Of a stretch of 64,000 nucleotides of DNA, positions 61,895 through 64,000 are shown one piece after another. Numbering within the stretch: position 1 is the stretch's first letter; each line of letters starts with the position of its first letter. The notes beneath the pieces are model-generated. The model ran no database searches. It was not told the origin of the DNA and was given only the letters and a program-made list of their open reading frames with translations. Origin of the DNA: Amycolatopsis sp. MtRt-6 (GTDB lineage: Bacteria; Actinomycetota; Actinomycetes; Mycobacteriales; Pseudonocardiaceae); NCBI RefSeq assembly GCF_017308975.1, contig NZ_JADWPD010000029.1, forward strand, positions 1 to 64,000, read 5' to 3'. Position numbers and translations under genes: made by a program.

Positions 61895-64000
61895 CGCTGC
61901 TCCTTTCGGGACTCTCGAGCACAGTGAAACAGTGCGGCGTCGAGAATTTCGCCAATGTGCTTCAGCGGTCCGGGCTTGGTCAGGTCGGCGTGGACGGCGT
62001 CGACCGCGTGGACGTCGACGGCGTCGACGTGCGGTCCCCAGACCCCGGCCGGGTCGGCCGGTGCGTCCGTGGCGGCGAAGTGCAGCAGCCGTCCGGCGTA
62101 GCGGCCGGGCACGAACTTCCGCGCCAGCTCGTCGTTGTTGCGCCACACCGCCACCAGCCGCCGCAGCTGCTCTTCGCCGAAGTCCGGCGAGAGCCCGGCG
62201 CCGCCGACCGCGTCCCGGATTGTCTCGTGGATCTCCTGCTCCCCCACCGGTTCGCCGGTGCTCGCCAGTGGGTGGCTGTCCAGGCTGACCAGGAGCGCGA
62301 CCTCCTCGCCCTGCCGCTGCAGCAGCGCCGCGACGTGGTGGGCGACGAGCCCGCCGAACGACCAGCCCAGCAGGTGGTACGGCCCGGCCGGCTGGATCTC
62401 CCGGATCCGGCCGAGGTAGTCCGCGGCCATCTCCTCCAGCGACGCCGGCAGCGGCTCGTCGCCGGCCAGGCCGCGGGCCTGGAGGCCGTAGACCGGCCGC
62501 CGCGGGTCGAGGTGCGGCAGGAGCCCGAAGTAGCACCAGCTCAGCGCGCCCACCGGGTGGACGCAGAACAGCGGCGGCAGGTCCCCGCCGGTCCGCAGCG
62601 GGAGCACCGGGTCGAACGCGCTGTCGCGGGCCTCGGCGCACTCGAGGCGCTCGGCCAGGCCGGCGACCGTCGGCCGTTCGAACAGCGCGCGGACGCCGAG
62701 TTCGACGCCCAGCGTGGCGCGGATCCGGCTGACCAGCCGGGTCGCGGTGAGCGAGTGCCCGCCGAGGTGGAAGAAGTCGTCGTCGATCCCGGCCGACGGC
62801 ACGTCCAGGACTTCGGCGAACAAGGCGCACAACGCGCGTTCCCGGTCGGTGCGCGGCCCGCGGCCGCTGCCGACGGTGACATCCGGCGCGGGCAGGGCGG
62901 CCCGGTCCAGCTTCCCGCTGACGGTCACCGGGAACGCGTCGAGCGCGACGAAGGCCGCAGGAACCATGTACTGCGGCAGCCGTTCGGCCGCGTACGTCCG
63001 CAGCGCGTCGGCGTCGGCGTCCCCGATGACGTACGCGACGAGCTGGTGGTCACCCGCGGCGAGCGGGCGCGGCAGCACGACCACGTCCGAGACGCCGTCG
63101 TGGCCCCGCAGGACGGCCTCGATCTCCCCGGGCTCGACGCGCACGCCGCGCACCTTGACCTGGTGGTCGACCCGGCCGAGGTACTCGACCTCGCCGTCGT
63201 GGTTCCAGCGGGCCCGGTCACCGCTGCGGTACATCCGGGAACCGGGAGGCCCGAACGGGTTCGCGACGAACCGCTCGGCGGACAGCCCGGGCTTGCCCTG
63301 GTAGCCGCGGGCCAGCTGCGCGCCCGCGAGGTACAGCTCGCCGGCCACGCCGGGCGGCACCGGGCACAGCCAGCGGTCCAGGACATACGCCTGCGTGTTC
63401 CACAATGGACGTCCGATGGGGACGGTCTCGACCGGGCCCGGTGGCGACGTCCACGCGGTGACTTCGATCGTGGTCTCGGTGGGACCGTAGAGGTTGTGGA
63501 GCTCGACGTCCAGGGTCGCGTGGAGCCGGTCGCGCAGGGCCGGGGTCAGGGCCTCGCCGCTGCAGAACACGCGGCGCAGCCCGGTGAGTCCGGCCGCTTC
63601 GGGCAGGAACTCCCGCAGCATCGACGGGACGAAGTGGACGTCGGTGACGCCGTGCCGCCGGATGGCGTCGGCGAGGTAGCGCGGGTCGCGGTGGCCGTCG
63701 GGCCGGGCGAGGACGAGCGTCCCGCCGGAGACCAGCGGCCAGAAGAACTCCCACAGCGCCACGTCGAACCCGCACGAGGTCTTCTGCAGCACCCGGCCCG
63801 GCGGTCCGTACGTCTCGTGCATCCACAGCAGCCGGTTGGCCAGTGCCGCGTGCGAGACGACCACGCCCTTCGGCTTGCCGGTCGACCCCGACGTGTAGAT
63901 CACGTACGCCGCGCCGTCTCCCGAGACCGGGCCGGGGAATTCAGCGTCACCGTCGAGCCGGACGTCGTCGACGACGAACACGGGCCGGGCGTCCTCGAGG
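61891..64000 (-). CDS. NRPS, C-terminal part: A-PCP-TE (5' end beyond window)
   Basis: Open to the right edge, so the start and any upstream domains are not seen. Visible: adenylation domain (Y-T-S-G-S-T-G-K-P-K-G; Y-G-P-T-E-T-T; G-K-L-D-R), PCP (G-G-H-S-L-T near 62760) and type I thioesterase (G-W-S-F-G-G). Specificity residues read by eye are D-V-W-H-F-S-L-I-E-K, closest to serine codes such as D-V-W-H-F-S-L-V-D-K; diaminopropionate (from SbnA/SbnB) cannot be excluded. Followed by overlapping or closely spaced MbtH, ACP, KS, CLF-like and KR genes, giving a lipo- or polyene-type peptide assembly line. Confidence 0.92.
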   Translation of the reverse strand, partial: LEDARPVFVVDDVRLDGDAEFPGPVSGDGAAYVIYTSGSTGKPKGVVVSHAALANRLLWMHETYGPPGRVLQKTSCGFDVALWEFFWPLVSGGTLVLARPDGHRDPRYLADAIRRHGVTDVHFVPSMLREFLPEAAGLTGLRRVFCSGEALTPALRDRLHATLDVELHNLYGPTETTIEVTAWTSPPGPVETVPIGRPLWNTQAYVLDRWLCPVPPGVAGELYLAGAQLARGYQGKPGLSAERFVANPFGPPGSRMYRSGDRARWNHDGEVEYLGRVDHQVKVRGVRVEPGEIEAVLRGHDGVSDVVVLPRPLAAGDHQLVAYVIGDADADALRTYAAERLPQYMVPAAFVALDAFPVTVSGKLDRAALPAPDVTVGSGRGPRTDRERALCALFAEVLDVPSAGIDDDFFHLGGHSLTATRLVSRIRATLGVELGVRALFERPTVAGLAERLECAEARDSAFDPVLPLRTGGDLPPLFCVHPVGALSWCYFGLLPHLDPRRPVYGLQARGLAGDEPLPASLEEMAADYLGRIREIQPAGPYHLLGWSFGGLVAHHVAALLQRQGEEVALLVSLDSHPLASTGEPVGEQEIHETIRDAVGGAGLSPDFGEEQLRRLVAVWRNNDELARKFVPGRYAGRLLHFAATDAPADPAGVWGPHVDAVDVHAVDAVHADLTKPGPLKHIGEILDAALFHCARESRKEQR

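Overview
The window is very GC-rich (about 72%), with frequent GTG starts, tightly overlapping operons, PucR/LuxR regulators and secondary-metabolism genes. This points to a filamentous actinomycete, most likely of the Amycolatopsis / Pseudonocardiaceae type (inference from style; no rRNA or marker gene is present). Nearly all of it looks like accessory, specialised-metabolism DNA.

Layout. (1) 0.1-5 kb, minus strand: an overlapping five-gene operon of an HTTM (SdpB-like) membrane protein, an ABC exporter, an alpha/beta hydrolase, an SdpA-like protein and a LuxR regulator. Divergent from it is a pair of M16 peptidase subunits (5.1-7.8 kb), one with the zinc site and one without. This resembles a peptide-maturation and export set. 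(2) 7.7-34.9 kb: a yersiniabactin/coelibactin-like metallophore locus. It has an SbnA-like PLP enzyme, an HMWP2-like NRPS (CP-Cy-A(Cys)-PCP-Cy-PCP), a YbtP/YbtQ-like ABC pair, a thioredoxin-reductase-like flavoprotein, a KAS III-like enzyme, a family-5 ABC importer (including a permease-ATPase-ATPase fusion), an HMWP1-like PKS/NRPS (KS-AT-KR-ACP-Cy-PCP-Cy*-PCP-TE) and a C-methyltransferase-like protein. Zur/Fur-type palindromes lie at both main promoters (14184-14202 and 34920-34936), so zinc (or iron) control is predicted. (3) 35-50.4 kb: a regulator-rich zone with four PucR-type proteins, two sensor kinases and one OmpR response regulator. It also holds an FGGY kinase/aldo-keto reductase pair, SbnB (the partner of SbnA in 2,3-diaminopropionate synthesis) and a SulP-carbonic anhydrase fusion. 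(4) 50.7-53.9 kb: a lone winged-helix regulator, a small secreted protein, decayed DUF222 and IS3 genes, and small peptide genes. (5) 54-57 kb: a sugar-binding lipoprotein and a GH13 glucosidase. (6) 57-64 kb: two PAS-like LuxR regulators and the downstream end of a second cluster (NRPS A-PCP-TE, MbtH, ACP, ketosynthase, inactive ketosynthase-like subunit, ketoreductase), with each enzyme gene overlapping or nearly abutting the next.

The most unusual signal is a family of seven small genes (88-103 aa) scattered at 18.7, 19.2, 39.9, 40.2, 52.8, 53.1 and 53.7 kb. Their N-termini share a short acidic leader ending in an L-x-P-L-E-like motif. A cysteine follows exactly 12 residues after the Pro (13 in one case). 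A Gly/Ala-rich hydrophobic segment, a His-Gly motif and a C-terminal D-L-L-x-L-R-like tail come next. Most sit beside strong terminators and regulators. I do not recognise the family. I propose that these are precursor peptides of an undescribed ribosomal peptide system, and that the SdpAB-like/ABC/M16 genes at the left are candidates for maturing and exporting them. Both points are inference.
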